A stretch of DNA of 64,000 nucleotides from Physcomitrium patens (Eukaryota > Streptophyta > Bryopsida > Funariales > Funariaceae): the NCBI RefSeq assembly GCF_000002425.4, contig NC_037261.1:7430701-7494700 (forward strand), given 5' to 3'. Made by a program: the position numbers and the translations under genes. The notes beneath the pieces are model-generated. The model was given only the letters and a program-made list of their open reading frames with translations. It had not been told where the DNA came from and searched no databases. Shown piece after piece: positions 43,329 to 54,754 of this stretch (the stretch's first letter is position 1; each line of letters begins with the position of its first letter).

Positions 43329-44506
43329 TGTCATATTATGGTTTGGCTACCATGTAAAAATAGTATACATATATACATATATACATATATAATTTATTAT
43401 ATAATATAATGAGAGCCACGTTATAAGATTTTAGTTTATTTTAAAATATGATTAGATTGTTACTTTGAAGTAATTAGTTTAATAAGGCTACTATTGAGAT
43501 TGATTTCTATATTAATAATAATATTTCTATATTTAGATTCATCTTTATTAGACATTGGTGACTCTTAAAATTTTATTTTGTTTCTTTTATTTGGTGTTTA
43601 GAGCACATATTATATAAAACTTATCAAAAAAAAGATTATAGATATTTTTTTGAATAAAAAGTCGTAGTTAGGTCAATCATATGGATCAATGAAGATAGAT
43701 GATGAAAATGTTCATTCCTATTAGCTAAATCATACCCAATAAGCTTCAAAGAGGCTATGTGTGGCCTTATTAGGAATTAGGATTATTCTTTCAAAACCAT
43801 TTGAACATTAAAGATTAAAATCATCAAATTTAGAATTTTGGATATAATATTGGTATAAATTTTTTATGATTTGGAATTTTTGTAAAAGAGTTAAAGGTGC
43901 ATAAAGTCAATATATTGATTTTGTACCTATTATCATTCTTTAGAGCATAGCACATGCACACAAAAGACTTTTGAAGATCAGATTATATGATTGAAGAGTC
44001 GATTTAAAGAACTACACTTTATATAAAAAAAAGGTTTAAAGTTGATTTAGATGAGAAACAATAATTTGAAGATAGTCCCTCTAAATTAAAGTTAGTTAAT
44101 GAACTGATTTCATAAAGAATTTGGTTTTAGTAGTATGATGGGCAATTGAATAAATCTTTGACTAAAATTTACTATAAATTTATATTACTATGTTATAAAG
44201 CTACATACTAAATTTTTTGGCATTTGAATTTTGGATTTTTGAGATTTAAAGAAAATATTACTCAAGTACTTGTAAATTAGGATTTAAAGCACTTGCTAGA
44301 GTTTTTAAGATGCCAAAATATTTGTAGTAAATTTTTACTTAATTTTATTTGTAATAAATCTTAAGAATAAATTCTAAATTATCTAAAATTTTAAAAAAAA
44401 ATTAAATAGTTGGATCAAAAAATCCTTTATAGGAAAAAAATGTTTTAAAATGAATTTACTACAATTTGAGCATTTTATGCAAAGTAATGGAGTTTTTGGA
44501 AGCTAT

Positions 44507-44549
<43 letters not shown>

Positions 44550-44921
44550 TATTTATATATATATTAAAGATAGAGATATAAAGCTATGAAAGTTTTTTGA
44601 TATAAAAATATATTTTAAAAAAGAGATTATAGATTTTCTTTGAAATTATTAGAAATCTAACATACTAGCAAATGATTAGTTATGATTTAATATAGTAAAG
44701 GATGTTAGAATATTTTTAGATGCTTTAAAAATTCCTAAATATAAACCTTCTTGAATATAAAAAGACTTTTATTAATAGAATATTTTTTGATATTATTATA
44801 TTTATTTGTCTTCTATATTAAGAATAAATCACTTATTGGAGCTTAACCAATAAGTTAGAGCTAAATTTTCTATAGCTAGATATCTAGTATATTCTTAGAT
44901 AAAAAATCACGTCATATGATA
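43329..44921 (+). mobile_element. family-B solo LTR S3
   Basis: It aligns with S2 along its length, from TGTCATATTATGG.TTGGCTACC (start) through TTAGACATTGGTGACTCTTA and GAAGATAGATGATGAAAATG to AGCTAGATATCTAGTATATT (end). Contains a (TA)n tract at 44511-44565. No target duplication recognised. Confidence 0.68.
44511..44565. repeat. (TA)n microsatellite
   Basis: Uninterrupted TA dinucleotides with two small interruptions. Confidence 0.9.
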
Positions 44922-45730
44922 ATACTATCTTTTCTTGCTTAGGTTCTTTTTGTCTTGCTTAATTTTTTCTTAATTTTTGAGAGTTAAATCTTCTTATGAT
45001 TTGTAATTAGAATGAGTGTATAGAAGCGTGGAATCATTTTTTATATAATTTCACTTGTTTTGAATTGTGGATGATGTCTAATTTGAATTAAAGAGGCTTA
45101 TGTGTATTCATTTGCATAAAAACTATAAAATAGTGAAATAAAAATGAAGAACCTTGGATTTTCTTAATTTAATCCATTAATTTTTTGAATTATGAGATTA
45201 ATTTTTTTTATAGATGTAACTTATTTTTAGCTCTCGAAATAGCTAAGGTTTATCAAAATCTAAGTTTAGATGAATTTTTAGATATTCTTTTACTTGAAGA
45301 AGATCTTCAATCATTGCATTTTGAAAATTTCAACTTTAAAGATATATTTTTTACGGCTTAAAAATTTATTTGCTAAAACATTTATTTGAATAAAAATAAG
45401 TTTAAGTTAATTTTGTATCAAGCTAAAGACTATTAAATTTGAAGCAAGGTTAGGGTGGCCATTTGAAAGAAAAAGATGTATATATAGCTATGAATAGGAT
45501 TTCATCTATTTTACAAAGAGATTTTCATCCAATTTTATTTGCAGTTATTTATTTAATCTTGTGTTTAAATATGTTTCAATCTTATGTTCAATCTTGTATT
45601 TGATTGATTAGTTGCAACAAAAATTCAAATTTTTCTTAAAATAAATATTCTTACCATCATAATAGACTTTATAAAGATCTATCTTATGTTATATGTATCT
45701 CTTTTTGACACATAGAAGACAATAGATATA
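44922..45730. other. unassigned AT-rich stretch upstream of the A5 chromodomain
   Basis: By position it may be decayed A5 integrase, but I could not match any block. Confidence 0.35.
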
Positions 45731-45960
45731 CCAAGAAGACGTCAAATGCCATTTCTTCTTGTAGAAGTAGATAAAATATTAAGAATATATAATTGAAGAA
45801 GTCTTAAATTCTAGGCAGTATCTAAATTGGTTAAAATATTTAGCTCATTGGTGTTGATACAATATTATTGAATACACATAGGAGTCAGTGAAAATTCTTG
45901 TAAAGTAGTAAAAAAGCTTAAAATTTTTTATCAACAACATCCATCAAAATTAAGATAAAA
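45731..45960 (+). pseudogene. pol: A5 chromodomain remnant
   Basis: MPFLLVEVD precedes EYIIEEVLNSRQYLNWLKYL (from about 45783) and AHWC*YNIIEYT*ES, with QQHPSK at the end. The EVEEVLDSR...LEYLI.W..Y pattern equals that of A3 at 7751-8020. Two stops lie at the usual GY and W positions, so two aromatic-cage positions are affected. Confidence 0.65.
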
Positions 45961-46548
45961 AGCCAAAAAACTCCTTACTAAAAACAAAGAATGTTTAGTA
46001 AAGATTACATTTTATCTTCTATCCTTAATTTTGAATTCTTTATATTTTTTTAATGCTAATAAGATTTATAATAATTAATCTTACAATTGATTAAAAAAAA
46101 TTGAATCAAAATCTACAAACAATAGATTCAATGTAAGAGCTATTATTTGCTGACTTATTAGATGAGATATTATAATTGTCACAATATTTCAAAGATGAAA
46201 ATCTTCAAGAATGATATTTTTTTTTTCAAATAGATGGCAAGATAAAATGTATTTGATATTAGAATATTAGAAGAAACTTCTAATGTTTGATGATTATATT
46301 GGAAGTAGAAAAAATTCTTAATGGTAAAACAAATATTTTGTTTGAAGGAAATTATAATGGCTTTAACAATGATCAAATAATAAAGAGATCTTTTATTGTA
46401 GAATAGAACATTATTGATGGTTGAAATGACCTATTAATTACTTTTGAAGAGAACAATGATTAGAATATGTGGGCAATAAAATTTATTGCAACTTGGACTT
46501 TATCAATATATAAACATTGTTCTTCATGGAACTTGTCTCTAAAATGGG
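45961..46548 (+). other. A5 3' untranslated stretch
   Basis: No domain recognised. It ends in a purine-rich GGGAGATAATAT that probably is the decayed PPT. Confidence 0.45.
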
Positions 46549-47620
46549 AGATAATATTATGAATATGCATATTTACTTTAATAATTATTTAAATATTATC
46601 AATAGATAGAAATAAGTAAAAATTAATTAATTTCATAATATCTTCTAAAAAAGCTTTTAAGACATAGTTTCACTTTTATACATGTCTATAGGTGATTGGT
46701 AGGTGTTACAAACATACATATTTATTTTAATAACTATCAATATAATTATGTAGAAGTTAATAAAAGTAAATTAAATTCATAATATTTTCAAAATAAGCTT
46801 CTTAAAAGCTTCACAAATATGGCTTTAATTTTATACGTATTTATAGTTGATTAATAGGTTAGAAATTTTGTCAAAAAATTAGACATATATTACATATATT
46901 AGTAGCTTATAGAATAGACTAACTATGTGGTGCTCATATAGAAAACTTGTCTTATAAGTTAAGATATGTATCTTGCAAAGTCAATACATGTTGGAGATTT
47001 TATAGAATATTACTATATAGCTCCTAATTAGATAGTATATATGGAGGCAAGAATGAAGCCTTCTTCACTCTTATTAATGCATTTTTTATTTTTAATCTAA
47101 TTTCAAGTATCTATACTCCTCTTATCTTTAGTAATAGTCATTTTAGACTTAATATTATATTATTTTTAGAATGAATATTTATTCTTCTTTAGTTATATAA
47201 GAATGATTCATATCCTTGATAATAGATTAAAAATTTAACCAATAAGTTAACCATGTATTTTATATATTAATAACTTATGATATTAGCTAATAATATGGAA
47301 TTCATATAAAAAACTTATCTTACAAGTTAAGACGTATGTCTTGCAAATTAAACACATATTGAAGGTCCTATTAATCATCGCCATGTAGCTCTTAAGTAGA
47401 TAGTATATATAAAAATAAGAATAAAGTCTTCTTCATTCTTGTCAATTTTTTTTTTATTTCTAGTCTAGCTTCAAATATCTCTAATTTTCTTATCTTTTAG
47501 CAATAACTATTTAATTTTTTTTAATATACATAATTATTTATTTTTATTTTTTCATCTTTTTTTGAAAAAAATCTCACTCATTTATTTGCCTTCATCAAGT
47601 TCTTATCTTTAATACTTGAT
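46549..47620 (+). repeat. A-family 3' LTR of A5, interrupted
   Basis: The 5' part (46549-46703) runs from TATGAATATGCATATTTAC to GTGATTGGTAG. The 3' part resumes at about 47217 with GATAATAGATTAAAAATTT and continues through TAGTATATATAAAAATAAGA and CTTCTTCATTCTTGTCAA to about 47620. The interruption is a second LTR. Confidence 0.6.
46704..47216 (+). mobile_element. A-family solo LTR nested in the A5 LTR
   Basis: It starts TGTTACAAACATACATATTT and carries the complete A-LTR order up to TCTTTAGTAATAGTCATTTT, about 513 bp. Its right boundary is approximate and no clean target duplication is visible. Confidence 0.6.
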
Positions 47621-48795
47621 TCCATAATAACATTTCTACTGTCACTTCTTTTAAGATTGATTGATCATTTTAAGATAGAATTACTATTAAAACCTAATTT
47701 ATTGTTGATTAATTATTTCTAGATAAAATCACTATAGTCACAATATTGATGCATGACAAATCTTTGACATTGAAAAGATCATCATCACTATTAGATTTTT
47801 TTTATCTAAGTAAGACACCTTTATTACCATTATTATTTTTTTAGAAGTTGATGCTATTTTATACGTATTGTCTCAACTTGCAATCTATCATCACTCAGTA
47901 TCAATATATGTCATCAATAATCTTTTTGACATTGCATATATTATTGTCTATCTATGTTCAATAGTTGATATGGTTGAAATCTAATAATCAAATCAAATCA
48001 AAACTATCACCACTAAATGAAATACTCTCAAACTTTGAATTAATGAAACAATAAGAATTTGGAACCAAAATTTATTCTATGTGCATAAAACAACTCTAGT
48101 CCAAACTTAAAGAAAATTTCATTTTTTTTAGTAGATTCTAACTTCAAATAAATCTTCATAATATCAAAAAAATTTATTGAATTATGTAAATCAATAGAGA
48201 TAGATTTTTTTTTTAATATTTCTACATAATCCTTCAATATAATCACATTTCATAAAGTAAGTCCTCATTCCAATTGGAAAAAAATAATGAATTTAAAGAA
48301 AAAATCCATTCTAAAAAATCAAATATGGAATTTATACAATTTACCTCTAAGCATCACTTTAATTATAGGAAGATAGATATATAAGATAAAAATTGGTGTT
48401 GATGGCAAACCGTCAAAATTAAAAGCCCAATTAATTGCTTAAATTTTTTGATAAAAAATAAAATAGATTTCAATAAAGTCCTAGGTCTTGTAGCAAAATA
48501 GAAAGTTATAAGATCTGTAGTTGCCCTTGTTACAAGTAATGACTAGTCTATATTACACCTCAATTTGATAATTGTTTTTTTTAAATAGAGATTTTAAAAA
48601 ATAATTTTAATTTTTTTTTAAAAATTTTGTTTAATCTTTGAATATTTTTATATAAAGTATCTATAGGATTTTATGATTTTATTATAACAAATAAGGTACA
48701 TAAACTCAAAATATCTTTATATAGACTTAAATAAGCTATTCATACTTGATTTGAAAAGATAAGTAGTTTTTTCAACAAACAAAAATTTTTACAAA
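47621..48795. other. unassigned AT-rich stretch
   Basis: No domain recognised. Position and orientation allow decayed copia RT N-terminal sequence of C3, unproven. Confidence 0.35.
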
Positions 48796-49810
48796 TAAAA
48801 GCTAATGATTATTCTTCTATATAAGAAAATTATAAGAATTGATTGTCTTAATAGTATATATAGATAATTTGCTACTAATAAGATTTAATAAAATAAGAGT
48901 CACATAGTTAAAAAAAGATTTGATAAATTACTTTGAAATGACAAACTTGGAAAAAATTTCTTTTTACTTGAGTGTAAAATTTACACAACCACTTCAAAGA
49001 ATATTTCTATAAGTGAAGGCTTATGCTCTATAAATCTTAGAAGAATTCTCAATAAAAGGTTGTATTCCTATATTTGTGCCAATAGTGGAAGGCTTCAAAT
49101 TTAGACTAGAAGATAATTCTTTTATAGTTGATTCAAAACATTTTTAATACATTAATATTTATAATATATTAATATAATATTCATATATTTCATCAATTCT
49201 AAGCCAAAAATATTTTATGCAAAAGGGATGTTAAGTCAATTTATGTACAATGCAAGAGTACCATATTTTTAGGTAGAAAATCAAGCATTAAAATACATTA
49301 AAGATATACTTGATTTAAAAAAAATATGTCAAAAATAATAGTTTAATTATGATAGGATATAGTGAAGAAGATTGATCAACTTTAGAATTGATAGAAAAAC
49401 TATAAAAAATTAGATCGTTAAATCAATTAGTAGTTCAGTCTTGTAGTCATCAAAAAAATTAGATATAATTTATGTGTCTTTCGAAAATATAGAAAAAAAT
49501 GTATTAACTAAAGTCATTTGTGAAGCTATTTGATTCCAAATATTATCTTTAAGGATTCATAGAGTGGTACCTGATCCCATTATTATCTAGTATGATAATA
49601 AAAGTACCTTAAAATCTATTCAAAATTCAATCTACTATAAACAATCAAAACTCATTAAATTGTGGCCATACTACATCCACAAAAATATTCTTTTCAAAGT
49701 AGCCAATATATTATATATTCCATCTCAAGATTAAATTATAGGCATCTTTACTAAACCTCTTAAGGAGCAAAAGTTTCAAAAGCTTTGTGAAGAAATAGGT
49801 ATATAAAGCC
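48796..49810 (+). pseudogene. pol: Ty1/copia reverse transcriptase end and RNase H (C3)
   Basis: Shifting frames give a KK.L..YFEMTNLGKISFYLGV-like block (about 48915-48985, the LG...YLG RT signature). Then ILEEFSIKGCIPIFVPIVEG follows (about 49035-49110). A second set at about 49590-49800 reads YDNKSTLKSIQNSIYY, then IGIFTKPLKEQKFQKLCEEI, the DN.ai....NP..H and AD.FTK.L end of copia RNase H. Stops are frequent. The 5' half of pol could not be found. Confidence 0.75.
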
Positions 49811-50265
49811 TTAATTCATCAAAAAAAATTTAACCTTGAAATACAACAACAATCTATCTAAACGCTTAGATACTTCTCTACCTCTTCTTTATTCTTAAAA
49901 CTTCTTAACTTGATACTATTGAATCCTATGATTTAACTTTTATAATTTGGCTAATAAAAGTAAAAAATTGATTTGTATTTCTATCTCACAATATATATCT
50001 TTTGTGCTTTAGAACTTCAAAAAGAAAATATCTTATCTTTTTGTCTAAATAGAATCTTTTATTGCTCCACTTTAAAGTGATTATGTGATAAAATACAATG
50101 GAATTAAGAAAAAAAAAATCTCAAGAAATCAATCAAATAATTGCATCAACATAATAAGTAAGAAGATCAATAAATGAATCTGAAATTATAAAAAAAAATA
50201 GAAGTAGTTAGTATTTTTAACTTTGGTGTCTTTTTAGAATAAAAAAATACATTAAAAAAAATCCA
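49811..50265 (+). other. 3' flank of copia C3
   Basis: Immediately follows RNase H; a TTTGGCTAATAAAAGTAAAA stretch resembles the GGCTAATAAAGGGGGAG-type PPT region of plant copia elements. No LTR pair recognised. Confidence 0.4.
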
Positions 50266-50401
50266 CCATTTACAGTCTACCAAGAGCTGATTAATCATAA
50301 TACTCTTATTGAGCTTGGTTGTACCAACATCTACCATTTACATTTTGCGAAGAGTTGATTGATCGCAATATTCTTATTGAGCTTGGTTGCACCAACAAAC
50401 A
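50266..50401. repeat. tandem repeat, 68-bp period, two copies
   Basis: Both units contain CCATTTACA, GAG(C/T)TGATT.ATC.CAATA-type and TTATTGAGCTTGGTTG.ACCAAC blocks; they start at 50266 and 50334. Confidence 0.7.
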
Positions 50402-50614
50402 TCCACTATTTTATTTAGCTTTGAATTTTTAGAACTTCACCTACATAGGTTATACAAGTCTTTTAGTACAAGGAGGTGTTAGTAGAATCATCCATCTACA
50501 CTAAGATTTATTAATGCTTACCAAAATATTAACTTTGTTTGTGTCTATATTTTTATTTATTTTTATTTTTAAGCATATATAAACATATTTATTTCTCATA
50601 ATAATATAATATTT

Positions 50615-50623
<9 letters not shown>

Positions 50624-50656
<33 letters not shown>

Positions 50657-50764
50657 TTTATCACCATCTAAATTATATAATATAATATAGATAAAGAAAA
50701 TACATAAATTTTTTGTTATAGTTCTTATTGAGAATGTTTGAAGAGATACAAGAGAAGATAGAAG

Positions 50765-50802
<38 letters not shown>
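50624..50802. repeat. two (TA)n microsatellites
   Basis: TA runs at about 50624-50653 and 50768-50801. A 137-codon minus-strand frame spanning them (50501-50914) is an Ile/Tyr-rich artefact. Confidence 0.9.
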
Positions 50803-50805
<3 letters not shown>

Positions 50806-51199
50806 AACATACACAGACATACATAAATAAAAAATAATAGTATATTGACATGATTATTTTATATATATAAAGAATAATTAAATAAATAAATAATTTCTTT
50901 CTATTATATTTCAAAAAGTGTAGCTATAATATTTATTGTAAATTACAATAAATATTATAGAGAGAGCTAACTACATTTAATATTTTTAATATTCTTTGTT
51001 GCTTATTATATATTTATATAACATAAAATTTACATAGAATTATGATCTATATTTTTTTGTAATCTTACAAGATCAACAACTACTACCTCATTAAAATCTC
51101 ATCCAAAAAAATCTTAATATATTTAAGGATAAAACCATGAATGAAGGAGAAAGAGTAGAATATCATTTTTCTTAATTATTTAAAGGATTCATTAATTTT

Positions 51200-51890
51200 T
51201 TTGCTTAAAAAAGGTAAGTCATAGCATACTAATGTCATAAGTAAATTTGCAATGGTTGTACAAAAAGAGAACTTTGATGAAGAGATCAACAAGATTATTT
51301 GCAGATTCAATTTTTTTGATCTTAAGTGCTTGATCAATAACCAAATTATAGATATAATTAAATCATTTTGAATTAATATGCTTTATCTTATTACCTTTAA
51401 TGAAACCAATTTGCATCTATGTAATGTAAGTGCTATTGACTTCATACAAGATAGTTGGAGAATCATCATATAAAAGTCCAGAGATTATTTGGATCAATTT
51501 ATTAATTAATTGCAATCAAATATATTATAGAGATGCTTTATGTAAGGCAATAATTTTTGCATGGTTAAATGAAGTTGCAGTTATAGTTTATTTCATTGAT
51601 TTCTATAATATTGTAGCCTCATGTTTTAAGAATACCTAGCATATTTGAAATCTAGCTATTATAATATCAAATTAATATCCTATATCATAATATCCAATTA
51701 ATTTTTAATCTATAGATTGTATGTAATATAATTCCAAGCCTTTAGTATCTTTTAAATAACATGATAAATATTTGATGCCATTCCAAAGTTGTAATATTTG
51801 ATATGCAATATGTCTTGTAAGAATACTTAATACAAATATAATATTTGATCTTATAGATGTAGCTAAATATAAAAGTACTTCAATCATTGT
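51200..51890 (-). pseudogene. pol: Ty1/copia reverse transcriptase end and RNase H (C2)
   Basis: The minus strand from 51887 reads IEVLLYLATSIRSNIIFVLS and WNGIKYLSCYLKDTKGLELY, the G.L.YL...RPDI.f....L.R and W..vK.iLrYLkgT...gL block of copia. Further on come SPTILYEVNSTYITQIGFIK, KHINSKWFNYIYNL and IESANNLVDLFIKVL, the RNase H end. Stops lie mainly in the 51540-51700 part. A4 begins 11 bp upstream of the first codon. Confidence 0.78.
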
Positions 51891-51897
51891 GAGGTAT

Positions 51898-52438
51898 TGT
51901 TACGAATACATACATATAAATAAATAATTATCTATATGATTAAATAAAAATAGATAAAATTAAGTTAATTCCATAATATCTTTTATAGATATTATTTTGA
52001 CTTTATAGTTATCTATAATTGACTTTTTAGATTATAAACGTGGCCAAAAAATTAGCCATGTACCACACATGTTGGTAGCTTGAAGAATAAGCTAATTATG
52101 TAGGTCTTATATAGAAAACTTGTCTTATAAGCTAATACATGTATCCTACAAAGTTAGATCATATTAGAGGTCCTATAGAACATCACCATGTAGCTCCTAG
52201 TTAGATAGTATATATAGAGGCAAAAGTAAAGTCTTCTTCACTCTTATCAATTCCTTTCTTGCTTCTAGTCTAAATTTAAGAGTCTCTAGTTTTCTTGTCT
52301 TTTGGCAATAATCATTCCAATTTTTTTTTAATATACATACAACTTTATTTTTATTTTATTATTTTTCTTTTGATATAAAATTTTCAAGTTTATGCATCTT
52401 TTTTAGTTTATGTCCCTAAAAAATTGACAAGAATACAT
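51898..52438 (+). repeat. 5' LTR of A4
   Basis: Starts TGTTACGAATACATACATAT. Contains TAGTATATATAGAGGCAAAA and CTTCTTCACTCTTATCAATT. It ends before a decayed PBS (TAAACATAGATCTTTATC, compare TAATATTAGAGCTTTGTC in A1). Confidence 0.72.
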
Positions 52439-52630
52439 TTATAAACATAGATCTTTATCTTTTCTTGATTAAGAGTAGATTTTTTTTTTTTTTTGATAAG
52501 ACATAAATGTATTAGAAGTTGTGAATTATCTTCTTTTAAACTAATGTTGTTTTTAGTATCTTCTTTGTTTTCAAGTCCTCTCTTTTGCTTGTCTTGAGTG
52601 ATATTAGACATTTATTTTTTAAATATTATG

Positions 52631-53378
52631 ATGGCAAAGCTTATTGAAATGAAGAATCCAATAGTACAAATACAAGAGCAATTGAGAGAGTTAATGCTTG
52701 CAATGCATCAACTTAGTTTACTACTACAAGGTGAAAAAAGAATGGCAAGAAGTGAAGATATACATATGATTAGAGCTACTTCAACATCTACATCCAATCA
52801 TGTTCCTTCTCTTATAGTGGAACATCCTTTCGATACTAGAGAATGAAGAGTTTCCATGCTTGAGAAGTTAGATAACATAAGATCCAAGTTCCAAGGATTT
52901 ATCAATCAAATTCAAATTATCATTGAACTTCAATTCCAAAGCTATCCAACTTTAAGATCAAAAGTTAGATTCATTGATACATTTCTTTCAGATTCAAGAT
53001 TATTGAGGTTTTCATCTTTTCTTATACAATGAGATTCAATACTAGATAATTTGGAGGCTTTTTTAGTAGAGTTTCAATCTATGTACAGAGAACGTGATGT
53101 AACTTGTATTGCAACCAATAAGCTCAATATTTTGCAACAAGGCAATTGATCTGTAATATTACATGCTTCATAATTTTGACAACTTACAAGTGATATCAAA
53201 GAAGGATGATACTATAATTATTAGCCAATTTTTCTATAGATTATAATATAAAGTAAAGAAATTGATGTTCAACTTAAATAATATTCAAACATTGATTCAA
53301 GCAATTAACTTTACTTTGAAGTATAACAACTAACTTTTCAAATTTTGATCTGAGAGTCAAACAAGTGGACTTTAAAGT
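52631..53378 (+). pseudogene. gag: A4 gag
   Basis: An open start MAKLIEMKNPIVQIQEQLRE with LMLAMHQLSLLLQ and NHVPSLIVEHPFDTRE (to 52846). With stops it continues: DNIRSKFQGFINQIQIIIEL, LDNLEAFLVEFQSMYRERD. It aligns with A1 and A2 gag. Homology to A1 at 4846-4875 breaks at 53378, the E5 LTR. Confidence 0.8.
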
Positions 53379-54687
53379 ATTAATGATGTAATACAATAAT
53401 GGTGAGATTATAATCAAAATTAAATTTCTAATTAATATCTAATTAACTTAATTCAATTTTAATTTGAGTTATCTAAATTTAGCTTTTATAAATGCCTCTT
53501 AGATTATTTTCTTATCTTAATTGTTAATAGATTAAAGGTTAATTAGTAATTTTACGTTCTAGATTGTAGAGACTCTTCTACTATCTTAGAAAGACCATAA
53601 ATTTATAAAATCAAGATAGAAGAGGTATGTTTGATACTAGGATCAAGTTTAGGATAGAATTGGACTAAAAAATCCTTAGGATAAGTTAGATTGATATCCA
53701 CGGATCGACCATTTGTAAAACATGGTCGAAATCACACCTTTGGTCTCTAAAACGACCATCGAGGGCAAGTTAAGGATTCATTTGAAGATTAGAGGATAAG
53801 GTTTGAGAATTAGCTTGAAGTTCTTTCTAGAGGCATAAGGATTGTTTTTGGAGGATTTTTCAAGATTTAACAATTGTTATTCGAAGTCAGGATTTGTATC
53901 AGTGATTTGGATTTTAAATTATATAATTTGGACTAGTAATTTTGGCTAGTTTGTGCAATTGGTCTAACATCTATATTCAAAAATTTGATACTATTTGGAT
54001 TATTAGATGTGCTAATTGTATCCAAATTTTGTTATAATCCAATGGCATGGTTTAGAAATATCTAATTTTTAGCACAAGAGGATTTGAAAAGAAGGTAGTT
54101 TGAAGTTGGGTAGGATTTTTATGATATCTAAAGATCTATTAATCAAATTAGGATGAAAATTGGCATGGTATTGAAGAACTTAAAGATCAAGCTAGTTACG
54201 AATTTTGAGACAAAGTTAATTATTGAAAAGGGAAAAATCATAGTGAGATTTTTGCTTTGCTTTTCAAGTTGGCGGTCAAGTGACATCAGTGGAATTTTTG
54301 GAGGTTTTCTCACAATTTGTAAGTTAGATTCGGCTAAAAATTCTTGAGCATATAGAAGACTTACATTGACAATTGCATGCAAAATTCTACATCAAGTAGA
54401 TAGTCGGATTTGATGTTATAACTTATTAAAGCTCACTAATTAGGATTGTGATTTACAAGAAAAATCTAAATTACTTAAATTATATAAGTAATAAGATAAT
54501 TGGGATTTATGTATAATTAAGACTACTAAGAAAAGTATTTTAAGCACTTTTGAATTAAAATTTAGATTATATTCTTCTTATATGGGTAAAACCTATTAGG
54601 ATTTCTTGGCTACTTATGAAACATAATCTCACCTTCTACAGCTAGGTACTTGGTGCATTCCTAAACAAGAAAACACGTAATATGACA
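53379..54687 (+). repeat. 5' LTR of E5 (family B)
   Basis: Aligns with 60648-61959 end to end: CTTAGATTATTTTCTTATCT, GGATCGACCATTT, GTCGAAATCACACCTTTGGT, GGTTTTCTCACAATTTGTAAG, CATATAGAAGACTTACATTG and AGCTAGGTACTTGGTGC. It ends TAATATGACA. Substitutions are numerous, so insertion was not recent. Confidence 0.88.
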
Positions 54688-54691
54688 TAAG

Positions 54692-54707
54692 TGGTGAATC
54701 TGATGTG
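54692..54707 (+). promoter_or_regulatory. putative primer binding site of E5
   Basis: TGGTGAATCTGATGTG lies 4 bases after the LTR end. The leading TGG fits a tRNA 3' end, but I could not assign the tRNA. Confidence 0.4.
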
Positions 54708-54754
54708 AAAGTTTGAGGTAGAAGGTATTAGATTATATTTTTGGTTATTTAAAA

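Larger units (their letters stand above)
45731..47620 (+). mobile_element. chromovirus A5, 3' end
   Basis: Chromodomain remnant, 0.6-kb 3' UTR, PPT-like GGGAGATAATAT and an A-family LTR (46549-47620) that is itself interrupted by another A-family LTR. Confidence 0.6.
51898..53378 (+). mobile_element. chromovirus-like A4: 5' LTR, leader, gag
   Basis: The LTR (51898-52438) and gag (52631-53378) belong to the A family. Pol is cut off by insertion of E5 at 53379. Confidence 0.8.

Noticed and set aside
38531-44921. Target duplications for S3 and S4
   Set aside because: Flanks TTGT/ATAC (S3) and TCAT/ATAC (S4) do not match even allowing transitions; boundaries may be wrong or the copies rearranged.
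50501-50914. 137-codon minus-strand open frame
   Set aside because: It spans two (TA)n microsatellites and is a run of Ile/Tyr; composition artefact.
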